From: an uncultured Treponema sp.
GTDB taxonomy: Bacteria; Spirochaetota; Spirochaetia; Treponematales; Treponemataceae
DNA: 8,432 nt
Reading direction: 5' to 3'
Assembly (NCBI GenBank): GCA_905373565.1
Contig: CAJPTT010000085.1
Coordinates: forward strand, 1-8,432
Position numbers and translations under genes: made by a program. This document shows, in pieces, positions 1 to 5,903 of this stretch (position 1 is its first letter; each line of letters opens with the position of its first letter). The notes under the pieces were generated by a model that saw only the letters and a program-made list of their open reading frames with translations, ran no database searches and had not been told where the DNA came from.

Positions 1-47
1 TAACTGCTTTACAGATAATCTTAAAATTTTATTTATATGTTATAGCT

Positions 48-1000
48 ATGAAAAAGCGCAACTTTACTTTACTGCATTTGCATTTGCTCAAGAAGCGCCG
101 CTGTGGCTCTCTCATAAAAGCGTAAAATATCCCGACACATTATTCATAAGCGCGCTCGGTTCGGGCGTATCCGAGGCGCAGGCAAAAGAAGATGCCGTTA
201 CGCAGCTTGCGCTTTACTTTAATTCCACGATAACCGTAAACCGCGAAGCTTCAAGCCGTATTACCGAATCCGATTCGGTCGAAAAATCCCGCTCCGTTTC
301 AAGCTCCCTCACCGTCGAATCCGAAGCGGACTTACCGCTCCTCAGTTTTTCCGAAAGTTTTTGCGACCCTTCGGGGGAATGGCACGTGTGCGTCTATATC
401 AATAAGAGCGATGCCGTAAAACGGTGCGCAGCGGAACTTGACGGCGGTATCCAAAAAGCAAAAAACGCATTGAAGGTCTGTAAAAATGCAGACGCCCCTA
501 TTTCCGCCTTTACCGGCTTTTCAAAACTCAAAAATCATCTATTCAAACTGCAAAAAACGTGCGAAGCGCTCACCGTACTTAACGCGGAAACAGGCAAAAC
601 GTATCGAACTGCAATCGATGCAATCGAAAACGACTGTATTACGGGTATGCGCACCATTAAACCGCTCGTATCGTTCGGCATACGCATCGAAAATGACGCT
701 GATGGAAATATTGCGGCGGTCTTAAAAGAAGTAATTGAAAGCGAAGGATTTGTTTGCGGTGAAAATGCCGCGCTGCTCATTTCCGGTAAAATCACAATAT
801 CACAATCTGAAAATGACGCGGGCGTCTTTGCCCGTCCAAATCTGTCGCTGAAAATCCTCAATCAACAGGGCGAGGTTTTGTATTCGTATTCCCGCCGCTA
901 TAAAAAATGGGGACACCGCGACTTTAACAGCGCGGTAAGAAAGGCATACGCCGAAATAGACAAAGATTTGCGCGCTAATTTTATGAATGTCTTTCAATAG
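48..1000 (+). CDS. LPP20-like exported envelope protein, apparent frameshift in signal peptide
   Basis: The reading frame ending at TAG 998-1000 is open back to position 2 but has no ATG, GTG or TTG before an unlikely internal GTG at 386. The only good upstream start, ATG 48, is one base out of register and stops after about 25 codons. One extra A in the AAAAA tract at 51-55 would give MKKAQLYFTAFAFA followed by QEAPLW, a short signal peptide with an AFA cleavage site and a mature protein of about 300 residues. The mature N-terminus (tryptophan, then YPDTLFISALGSG, then alternating charged and alanine residues and LALYFNSTITV) resembles the LPP20 lipoprotein fold, but no lipobox cysteine is visible. 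The function is unknown; related proteins sit in the periplasm or outer membrane, often beside CsgG/LpoB-like genes, as here. It could be a sequencing error, a phase-variable gene or a pseudogene. An origin upstream of the window is less likely because positions 1-47 are AT-rich and read poorly as protein. Confidence 0.72.
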
Positions 1001-1051
1001 GGCAATAACGGCTGCGGAAATGTTCGTAACCGGGAAATACTAAAATAGTAC

Positions 1052-1057
1052 AGGAGG
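1052..1057 (+). promoter_or_regulatory. Ribosome binding site of the CsgG/P13-like gene
   Basis: A full AGGAGG lies 7 bases before ATG 1065, one of the strongest Shine-Dalgarno matches in the window. It fixes the start of the downstream gene. Confidence 0.85.
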
Positions 1058-1064
1058 ATAAGAG

Positions 1065-1976
1065 ATGAAAAAAATCCTTGGCATTATGGCGGCGCTTCTG
1101 ATAGCGCACACTGCGGCGTTTGCAGTTGAAATTGAGACTGCTCTGGCGGAAACGGCGGAACAGTTTTCAAAAACGATCAAAACCGGCAGCACGATAGCGA
1201 TTATCGGGATTTCTTCCGACACGGAAGAAATGAGCGACTTTATGCTCGATGAGCTGACCGTCAATTTTGTACGGTTGCGGAAACTCAAGGTTGCAGACCG
1301 TGCAAACCTTGCCGCAATTAAAAAGGAAATGAATTTCCAACTTTCGGGAGAAGTCGGCGATGATTCCATTCAGCAAATCGGTGCGATGGCTGGCGCGCAA
1401 ACGGTTATCCGCGGAACCTTAAAACCGTTCGGCGAATCGTATTTACTTGTCATTCATGCGCTCAACGTTACAACGGCAGCGGTGGAAGACATTTACCGTG
1501 CAAAGATTGATGGAAATGAAACTTTAGCCTTGCTCTTATCGGTAGGAGTGAAAAACGGCAGCAAAAAAGTGCTGCGGGCGGATCGGTACCACGGCGGGGA
1601 GTTGGCGAAACTAGGATTCGGCAATCTGCTATTCGGAACGGGTGCATATCTTGCGGGGAATTATGTGGACGGCGCTGTTCTTACCGTATGGCATGCAGCA
1701 AATCTTGGTATGTTTTTTGGCGGTATAGCAGGTCTTGTCACAGCGGGGCCATATGATGTGGGATCGGTAGAATTAGGACTTTCTTTTCTGTCTCTCGGCT
1801 GTATTTCAGGTGCAGCACGAATCATTTACGGGTTTGTACGTCCCAAATATTATGTAAAGCGGGTTAAAAACAAATCGATGGGCGCAGCGGATATTTTGGA
1901 TGGGCTGAATTTTGCTATTGCGCCGCTGGAAAACGGCAAAGCAGCAGTCTCTCTTGGCTATTCTCTATCATTATAA
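1065..1976 (+). CDS. Exported CsgG/LpoB-like protein with P13-porin-like C-terminal region
   Basis: This 303-residue protein starts with a clear signal peptide (MKKILGIMAALLIAHTAAFA, cleaved after AFA). Residues about 42-140 follow the CsgG/LpoB pattern: a hydrophobic strand (TIAIIGISS), a helix ending in VADRANLAAIKKE, then QQIGAMAGAQTVIRGTLKP and LLVIHALNV. That fold is found in periplasmic or outer-membrane accessory proteins. Residues about 178-260 are hydrophobic and glycine-rich (LGFGNLLFGTGAYLAG and following), which resembles the spirochete P13 outer-membrane porin family; this second assignment is weaker. The gene follows the LPP20-like gene by 64 bp on the same strand, so co-transcription is plausible. 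A role as a periplasmic domain anchored by a membrane-inserted tail is inferred. The start is secured by the AGGAGG and the signal peptide. Confidence 0.85.
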   Translation: MKKILGIMAALLIAHTAAFAVEIETALAETAEQFSKTIKTGSTIAIIGISSDTEEMSDFMLDELTVNFVRLRKLKVADRANLAAIKKEMNFQLSGEVGDDSIQQIGAMAGAQTVIRGTLKPFGESYLLVIHALNVTTAAVEDIYRAKIDGNETLALLLSVGVKNGSKKVLRADRYHGGELAKLGFGNLLFGTGAYLAGNYVDGAVLTVWHAANLGMFFGGIAGLVTAGPYDVGSVELGLSFLSLGCISGAARIIYGFVRPKYYVKRVKNKSMGAADILDGLNFAIAPLENGKAAVSLGYSLSL

Positions 1977-1998
1977 AGGAAGAGAGTTTATAGACAAC

Positions 1999-2041
1999 AG
2001 GCACCTTCTAAAAACTCAAGGGTAATTTTTGGAAGATGCCT
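1999..2041. repeat. 43-bp inverted-repeat element, copy 1
   Basis: Arms 1999-2014 (AGGCACCTTCTAAAAA) and 2026-2041 (TTTTTGGAAGATGCCT) pair over 16 positions with one mismatch and one G-U, around an 11-base loop. It begins 22 bases after the preceding stop codon. The same 43-base length and the same ends recur at 4757-4799, and similar ends bound the element at 2959-3058. It could act as an RNA hairpin between genes, but no T-run follows, so it is not a standard intrinsic terminator. Confidence 0.7.
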
Positions 2042-2042
2042 C

Positions 2043-2057
2043 ATCAGCAAAGCTGAT
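2043..2057. repeat. Short hairpin in the lipoprotein gene leader
   Basis: ATCAGC, AAA and GCTGAT form a perfect 6-bp stem with a 3-base loop, 1 base after the 43-bp element. Confidence 0.5.
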
Positions 2058-2064
2058 AATCGGA

Positions 2065-2092
2065 CTGTTCCGAAACGGGAGTTTCCGAACAG
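2065..2092. repeat. 12-bp hairpin in the lipoprotein gene leader
   Basis: CTGTTCCGAAAC at 2065-2076 and GTTTCCGAACAG at 2081-2092 pair over 12 positions with one central C-C mismatch and a GGGA loop. It is the third consecutive stem between 1999 and 2092, and ends about 30 bases before the lipoprotein ribosome binding site. Confidence 0.6.
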
Positions 2093-2131
2093 GTTAAGAA
2101 ATGAACGAGTATTTTTATTATGGAGGAAACA

Positions 2132-2812
2132 ATGAACAAGACAATGAATGCGTTTACATGTGCGGTTTTTACAGTTTTAGCGGGAAGCGCACTATTATTT
2201 TCGAGCTGCACAACAACATCCGGCGCTCAAGCGGCGCCCATGGCTCCGCGGCCTAAGGTTGTGGACTGGCAGGGAGCTGCATACGGAACGGAAATTCCCG
2301 AATGGGCACGAATCATTTTGCAGGGTGATGAGGTTGATAAAATTCAAAAGATGAGTGAGTTCAGCAAAAAATATGTAAAGTTTGCATCGGCACGCGGACA
2401 AGATGTGGATTTACTCAAAGCGTGGGCAGCTGCGGATGCAGCGGATACCATTTCGCGCAGCATTACGCAAAACGTAACCAGCGAATTGGGAACGGCAATT
2501 AAGGGGAATAAAGACGATGCTGCAACGGTCAAAATAGCGGAGCAAGCAATCGGCATTTTCGCTTCGAATAAAATCAGCGGATTTGAAAAAAGCCGCGAGT
2601 TTTGGGTTAAAATGCAGCAACCTTCCGGCAAAACCGAATTCGAATACGTCGTCTTGTATGCAATCGATAAAGATAATTTCCAAGACCAAATCGACGCGGC
2701 GTTAGGTAAAATTTCCGCCAAAAACGAGCAGGAAAAAGAAGCTCTTTCCCGCATTAATGAATTAGTCAAGATGTCTGCCTTACGCGCCACTTCGATTTCC
2801 GAAGACCGATAA
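2132..2812 (+). CDS. Predicted lipoprotein of unknown function
   Basis: This 226-residue protein has a lipoprotein signal peptide: MNKTMNAF, a hydrophobic stretch, then LFSSC with the lipid-accepting cysteine at residue 26 and a TTTSG linker. ATG 2132 is preferred over the in-frame ATG 2120 because GGAGG (2122-2126) lies 5 bases before it and would fall inside the coding region otherwise. The mature part has the motif IPEWARIILQGD, then an alanine-rich amphipathic helix (LLKAWAAADAADTISRSI) and a C-terminal charged helix (NEQEKEALSRINELVKM). The pattern of a tryptophan motif followed by an Ala-rich helix faintly recalls the LPP20-like protein at 48-1000, so it may belong to the same envelope group, but I do not recognise a named family. 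It is likely anchored to a membrane facing the periplasm. Its separation from the upstream gene by a hairpin-rich 155-bp leader suggests its own expression level. Confidence 0.82.
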   Translation: MNKTMNAFTCAVFTVLAGSALLFSSCTTTSGAQAAPMAPRPKVVDWQGAAYGTEIPEWARIILQGDEVDKIQKMSEFSKKYVKFASARGQDVDLLKAWAAADAADTISRSITQNVTSELGTAIKGNKDDAATVKIAEQAIGIFASNKISGFEKSREFWVKMQQPSGKTEFEYVVLYAIDKDNFQDQIDAALGKISAKNEQEKEALSRINELVKMSALRATSISEDR

Positions 2813-2825
2813 AAATCAAGAAATT

Positions 2826-2852
2826 GCAGCGGAGTGCATCCACATCCGCTGC
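2826..2852 (+). terminator. Candidate transcription terminator hairpin after the lipoprotein gene
   Basis: GCAGCGGA (2826-2833) and TCCGCTGC (2845-2852) form a perfect 8-bp GC-rich stem 14 bases after the stop codon; GTG/CAC can extend it inward. Position and strength fit a terminator, but the following bases (TACCGTCTTATAAG) contain no long T-run, so it may only stabilise the mRNA 3' end. Confidence 0.45.
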
Positions 2853-2958
2853 TACCGTCTTATAAGATATCCAATATAAAATGTTGAGTGTTATATCCTA
2901 ACGCTTTCGGGGTATAATTTTAATCGCTTGATAGCAATAGCGCTTAACCGTATACTAA

Positions 2959-3058
2959 AGGGACCTCTGAAAACAGCAAGCCTATCTGCTTGTTCTGTAA
3001 GGAAATGATTTATCGTATCCGCTAACGCGGATTGCGAAACAGTTTTTAGAGGTTCCCT
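2959..3058. repeat. 100-bp inverted-repeat-bounded element, MITE- or REP-like
   Basis: The left end AGGGACCTCTGAAAAC (2959-2974) pairs with the right end GTTTTTAGAGGTTCCCT (3042-3058) over 16 base pairs with one bulge and one G-T wobble. Inside are two smaller stems: ACAG+CAAGC (2973-2981) with GCTTG and CTGT (2988-2998), and ATCCGC-TAAC-GCGGAT (3017-3032). The whole can fold as a three-way structure. Its ends share the AGG-purine...CTCT-AAAAA pattern with the 43-bp elements at 1999 and 4757. There is no coding capacity, so it would be a non-autonomous or purely structural repeat. Confidence 0.65.
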
Positions 3059-3143
3059 AAAAATATATTTTAAAAAAAGATTGTAGTACCGATGTTGCTT
3101 GGCTCGTGGCCTATTATGCACCACGTGTTACAAAAGGAAAACC

Positions 3144-3863
3144 ATGAATGTATACGATTTGATTGCAAAACATTACAGCGAACTTTTCCCGCTTGAGGCG
3201 GAAAAGCTTGATTTTATCCGGCACCTTTGTCCACTGCCGAGCAGATTGTGCGATGCAGGTTGTGCAACCGGCGACCTTGCGGTGGGTTTGTACAAAGAAG
3301 GATACAGCGTATACGGACTCGACTTAAATGCAAAGATGATTGGAATCGCAAAAGAGAAAGCTTCGGGTATCCGCACATCCGGAGAATTGGCATTTCATCA
3401 AGCGAACATCTCCGATATTCTGCAATTCGGTACCTGTAACGGTGTACTGTGTTTCGGCAATACGCTCCCGCATCTACCTGATGAAACGGCACTCCGCCAT
3501 TTTTTCAGCGCTGTGTATCAGTCTTTACAAGCGCACGGTGTTTTTATTGTTGAAGTCCTCAACTACGACCGAATCCTTGCCGAGAAAAAAATGGACTTTA
3601 AAGATAAAGAAACGGACGCCTTCATTTTTAAGCGGCGCTATGATTTTTTACCGGACGGAAATATCAAGTTTACCATAGAGTTTATTGACAAGCAGCGCAA
3701 TACCGTAGGTTCGGACTTTACGGTGTTACATCCGTTACAGCGCAAAACACTGTTAGCTTTATTCGAGCAGGCAGGCTTCCAATCCGTTGCCTCTTATTCG
3801 GATTACAGCTTTACCGAAAGCTGTGCAGAAGATTATGCCGTAGTGTACACCGCAAAGAAATAA
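3144..3863 (+). CDS. Class I SAM-dependent methyltransferase
   Basis: This 239-residue protein is predicted to transfer a methyl group from S-adenosylmethionine to an unknown substrate in the cytoplasm. The Rossmann-type motifs are visible in order: motif I LCDAGCATGDLA (about 35-46), the acidic end of strand 2 in VYGLDLN (D60) followed by MIGIAKEKA, NISDI (about 88-92), and the motif IV region VLCFGNTLPHLPD (about 101-113) followed by FFSAVYQSLQAHGVFIVEV. The N-terminal YDLIAKHYSELFP is typical of small-molecule methyltransferases of the Methyltransf_11/25 type. ATG 3144 is chosen because AAAAGGAAA precedes it closely; the in-frame TTG 3099 would add 15 residues that look unlike the family N-terminus. 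The substrate cannot be read from sequence. The neighbours (lipoprotein upstream, secreted glycosidase downstream) do not point to one pathway. Confidence 0.88.
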   Translation: MNVYDLIAKHYSELFPLEAEKLDFIRHLCPLPSRLCDAGCATGDLAVGLYKEGYSVYGLDLNAKMIGIAKEKASGIRTSGELAFHQANISDILQFGTCNGVLCFGNTLPHLPDETALRHFFSAVYQSLQAHGVFIVEVLNYDRILAEKKMDFKDKETDAFIFKRRYDFLPDGNIKFTIEFIDKQRNTVGSDFTVLHPLQRKTLLALFEQAGFQSVASYSDYSFTESCAEDYAVVYTAKK

Positions 3864-3864
3864 T

Positions 3865-3905
3865 CGGAATAATTCCGTATCATCATTTTGATAATGATAA
3901 TTCCG
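3865..3905. promoter_or_regulatory. Palindromic AT-rich region with GATAAT tandem, possible regulator site
   Basis: CGGAAT-A-ATTCCG (3865-3877) is a perfect 13-base palindrome, and ATTCCG recurs at 3900-3905. Between them ATCATT (3882-3887) and AATGAT (3893-3898) are inverted. GATAATGATAAT (3890-3901) equals the first 12 bases of the 19-bp Fur-box consensus, but the remaining 7 do not match. It lies 28 bases before the next gene's start and could equally supply a -10 box. Repressor identity is a guess. Confidence 0.35.
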
Positions 3906-3929
3906 TAATTCTCAATATAAGGTTTGTTT

Positions 3930-4751
3930 ATGAGAAATCAAAAGCTCGCTTGCTTGTTTGTAATTTTTTTTACAATTATTGTGATAAACGGTATATCCGC
4001 AGAAAGCGCCAAAGATTATAAAGTGCTGATAGGCATGGATCATGAAAAAGTGATGCAGCTTAAAGAAATTAAAACGCTGGTAATCGATGCGGAATTTTTT
4101 TCTCAAGAAGATATCGCGCAGCTTCACAAAAACGGAAACGTCCAAATATTTTCTTATTTAAACATCGGCTCTATCGAAACATTCCGCGATGACTATGCAG
4201 CATTTGCGGATATCGTTTTAGGACACTACGAAAATTGGGACGAAGAACAATGGGTAAATGTTGCGAATAAAAGATGGCAAAAAAGGATAAAACACAAAGC
4301 GCAGCTTTTGTCTCAAAAAGGTATAGACGGTTTTTTTCTTGATAACGCTGACGTTTATTATCATTATCACACACCCGAAATATATCAAGGACTCATAACT
4401 CTCTTACACGAAATACACACGGAAAATAGACCCATTATCATTAACGGCGGAGATATGTTTATCACCGAAGCGATGCAGCAAAATTCCATTAAAGGAATAA
4501 TACGCGGGGTCAATCAAGAAAGCGTATTTACCGAAATACATTTTAAAACTAATACGTTCGGAGCAAAACCGGTAGAAGACAGAGCATATTTTATGGAATA
4601 TCTGGCTCAATGTAAAACGTATGGACTCACCGTCTATGTACTCGAATACGGCGCAACGAAAAAACTGACAAAAGAAATAAAAGCATATTGCGAGCGCAAC
4701 GGATTTACCTACGACATATCCTATTCAGTGGAGCTGGATAAGCTGTTTTGA
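3930..4751 (+). CDS. Secreted GH114/TM1410-like putative glycosidase
   Basis: This 273-residue protein has an N-terminal signal peptide (hydrophobic LACLFVIFFTIIVIN, cleavage likely after GISA at 24). The rest resembles the GH114 endo-alpha-1,4-polygalactosaminidase / TM1410 family, a TIM barrel acting on galactosamine-containing exopolysaccharide. Recognisable blocks are VIDAEFF (51-57), FSYLNIGSIETFR (74-86), EEQWVNVANKRWQKRI (105-120), GIDGFFLDNADVYY (131-144; D138 is a candidate catalytic acid), INGGDMF (171-177) and RGVNQESVF (192-200; E197 a second candidate). Assignment of the catalytic pair is by analogy. ATG 3930 is chosen over TTG 3924 because AAGG at 3919-3922 is well spaced and the signal peptide begins MRNQK. 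It follows the methyltransferase by 66 bp. Expected location is the periplasm or outside the cell; biofilm or glycan trimming is an inference. Confidence 0.82.
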   Translation: MRNQKLACLFVIFFTIIVINGISAESAKDYKVLIGMDHEKVMQLKEIKTLVIDAEFFSQEDIAQLHKNGNVQIFSYLNIGSIETFRDDYAAFADIVLGHYENWDEEQWVNVANKRWQKRIKHKAQLLSQKGIDGFFLDNADVYYHYHTPEIYQGLITLLHEIHTENRPIIINGGDMFITEAMQQNSIKGIIRGVNQESVFTEIHFKTNTFGAKPVEDRAYFMEYLAQCKTYGLTVYVLEYGATKKLTKEIKAYCERNGFTYDISYSVELDKLF

Positions 4752-4756
4752 GTTTA

Positions 4757-4799
4757 AGGGAATTTCTAAAAATCTCCACTTGAATTTTCCGCGATGCCT
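4757..4799. repeat. 43-bp repeat element, copy 2 (degenerate)
   Basis: It starts with AGGGAATTTCTAAAAAT and ends with GATGCCT, and has exactly the same length as the element at 1999-2041. Aligned without gaps, positions 1-3, 5, 8-16, 29-32 and 37-43 match, while the loop differs. Internal pairing is weaker here. Like copy 1 it sits just after a stop codon (5 bases). Confidence 0.55.
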
Positions 4800-4822
4800 A
4801 TATGATTTTATAAACAAAAGAA

Positions 4823-4854
4823 AACCATTTAGAGCATACTATAACCATTTAGAG
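4823..4854. repeat. 12-bp direct repeat with 20-bp period
   Basis: AACCATTTAGAG occurs at 4823-4834 and again at 4843-4854. The 20-bp period is about two helical turns, so both copies would face the same side of the DNA, as in a site bound by a dimeric or cooperative regulator. It precedes the small ORF at 4914. Confidence 0.55.
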
Positions 4855-4913
4855 TAGCACATAAAAAATATTTCCAATGTAGTTTTCCGTTATCACATTT
4901 TCATGGAATAACT

Positions 4914-5105
4914 ATGAATATTTCTTTATCAGAATCCGTTAAAGGAAGATTAAATGAACTTTTAGATTACTTTAATATTAATGTTATGGAGATTAAGAAA
5001 CTGTTCTCATCGGAAAGCATTCCGATTGTATTACATAAGGAAGAAATAATAAATCATATTTTTATGGCTGAAAATAAACCTTCCGTTCTCATTGACAGAG
5101 AATGA
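4914..5105 (+). CDS. Small hypothetical protein (63 aa)
   Basis: I do not recognise this protein. It is 63 residues, soluble, with no signal peptide or membrane segment. Residues about 6-28 (ESVKGRLNELLDYFNINVMEIKK) look like two short amphipathic helices separated by a turn, followed by a LHKEEIINHIFMAENK helix. The ribosome binding site is weak (GGA at 4905-4907), and ATG 4914 is the only start before an in-frame TAA at 4842. The predicted -35 box of the downstream TetR gene lies inside its last codons. It might be a small regulator, a remnant of a larger gene, or not expressed. Confidence 0.45.
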   Translation: MNISLSESVKGRLNELLDYFNINVMEIKKLFSSESIPIVLHKEEIINHIFMAENKPSVLIDRE

Positions 5106-5119
5106 GAAATGTCTATAAT
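5093..5119 (+). promoter_or_regulatory. Promoter of tetR1
   Basis: A perfect TTGACA (5093-5098) and perfect TATAAT (5114-5119) are separated by 15 bp, slightly short of the optimum. The -35 lies in the end of the small upstream ORF, and the -10 overlaps the 19-bp palindrome, as expected for an autorepressed gene. Confidence 0.65.
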
Positions 5120-5135
5120 ATAACTAAGTTATATT
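5117..5135. promoter_or_regulatory. Candidate operator of TetR1
   Basis: AATATAACTAAGTTATATT is a perfect palindrome with 9-bp arms around a single A. It overlaps the TATAAT box and lies 16 bp before the TetR start codon, the usual arrangement for TetR-family self-regulation. Confidence 0.65.
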
Positions 5136-5150
5136 TGACGGGTGTTTTAA

Positions 5151-5789
5151 ATGGCAAACGGAGATTTCGACCTTACGCATAAGAAAATACTGGAATGCGG
5201 AAAAAAGATTTTCAAAGAAAAAGGCTTTGAAAAAGCCAATCTGCGGGAAATCTGTGCGCAGGCAGGCGTTACAACCGGAGCCTTTTACGGTCATTTTGAA
5301 GACAAAGAAGCTCTTTTTTCCGAATTGGTACAGCCGGTTGTCACCGATGTTGAATACCATTATAGCTTGATCAAACAACAAAGCTTTACAATGTATAAAA
5401 AAGAAACGGTAATTACAAAACAAACAATCGAATCCATTCTTGATTTAAAACTAAAGGGAGCCGTTGGTATGGTGTCCTATTTTTTTGATAACAAAGACAT
5501 TTTCGAACTTTTGGCGTTTTGTGCTTATGGAACAAAGCATGAACATTTCTTAGATGAAATAATAGAAAAAGAAGATAAAAATCACCTGAAAATCTTAGAG
5601 ATGATTCACGGAAAAAAGAAAGCAGCCCAAGTAATCACCAAAAAAGGCATTCACTTACTGAACCATGCGTACCTGTATGCACTATCGGAAGTTGCCGTTC
5701 ATTGTGAAACAAAAGAAGAAGCCGAACGCAATGCCTATTTAATTGCAGACTTCTTTAATGAAGGCTGGAAAAAAATGCGCACGGTTTAA
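5151..5789 (+). CDS. TetR/AcrR-family transcriptional regulator (TetR1)
   Basis: This 212-residue protein is a predicted ligand-responsive repressor. The N-terminal DNA-binding domain is clear: helix 1 KKILECGKKIFKEKGFEKA (about 11-29), then the helix-turn-helix LREICAQAGVTTGAFYGHFEDKEALF (31-56), which matches the TetR signature closely. The C-terminal ligand domain (60-212) is all helical and family-variable, so the ligand cannot be read. ATG 5151 starts just before the first helix; its ribosome binding site is weak (GACGGG). The gene lies 181 bp upstream of the ECF S component on the same strand, with the palindromic operator at its own promoter, so it probably controls itself and the transporter genes. 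Confidence 0.92.
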   Translation: MANGDFDLTHKKILECGKKIFKEKGFEKANLREICAQAGVTTGAFYGHFEDKEALFSELVQPVVTDVEYHYSLIKQQSFTMYKKETVITKQTIESILDLKLKGAVGMVSYFFDNKDIFELLAFCAYGTKHEHFLDEIIEKEDKNHLKILEMIHGKKKAAQVITKKGIHLLNHAYLYALSEVAVHCETKEEAERNAYLIADFFNEGWKKMRTV

Positions 5790-5817
5790 TTGTAATTATG
5801 AATATGAGAGTAACATA

Positions 5818-5840
5818 CCCCCGAAGCTCTGCGTCGGGGG
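5818..5840 (+). other. GC-rich hairpin in the S1 leader
   Basis: CCCCCGA (5818-5824) and TCGGGGG (5834-5840) form a 7-bp stem with a 9-base loop, 28 bases after the TetR1 stop. It could terminate or attenuate transcription, but no T-run follows. First of three stems before S1. Confidence 0.5.
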
Positions 5841-5855
5841 CATTGGTTGGGGTTT

Positions 5856-5875
5856 CCAAAGGGAGCACCCTTTGG
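5856..5875. other. Perfect 8-bp hairpin in the S1 leader
   Basis: CCAAAGGG and CCCTTTGG flank an AGCA loop. The compact perfect stem looks like an intergenic repeat unit, and I see no second copy in this window. Confidence 0.55.
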
Positions 5876-5903
5876 CAGTGCGCGGAAAAAGAATAGGGTT
5901 ATA

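Larger units (their letters stand above)
2813..3143. other. 331-bp non-coding gap
   Basis: The gap holds the hairpin at 2826-2852 and the inverted-repeat element at 2959-3058. A lone TATAAT at 2913-2918 has no convincing -35 box at normal spacing. A TTG at 3099 is in frame with the methyltransferase but has no ribosome binding site. No further gene is supported. Confidence 0.6.

Noticed and set aside
386..1000. GTG 386 as the true start of the first gene
   Set aside because: The LPP20-like sequence continues in frame well upstream, and GTG 386 is a valine codon inside WHVCVYINK with no ribosome binding site.
1038..1050. Small palindrome TACTA-AAA-TAGTA before the CsgG/P13-like gene
   Set aside because: Five-base arms in AT-rich DNA are expected by chance.
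2344..2790. 148-residue ORF on the - strand
   Set aside because: It is a shadow of the lipoprotein gene, which has a lipobox and ribosome binding site.
3099..3143. TTG 3099 start for the methyltransferase
   Set aside because: No ribosome binding site, and the added residues do not look like the family's N-terminus.
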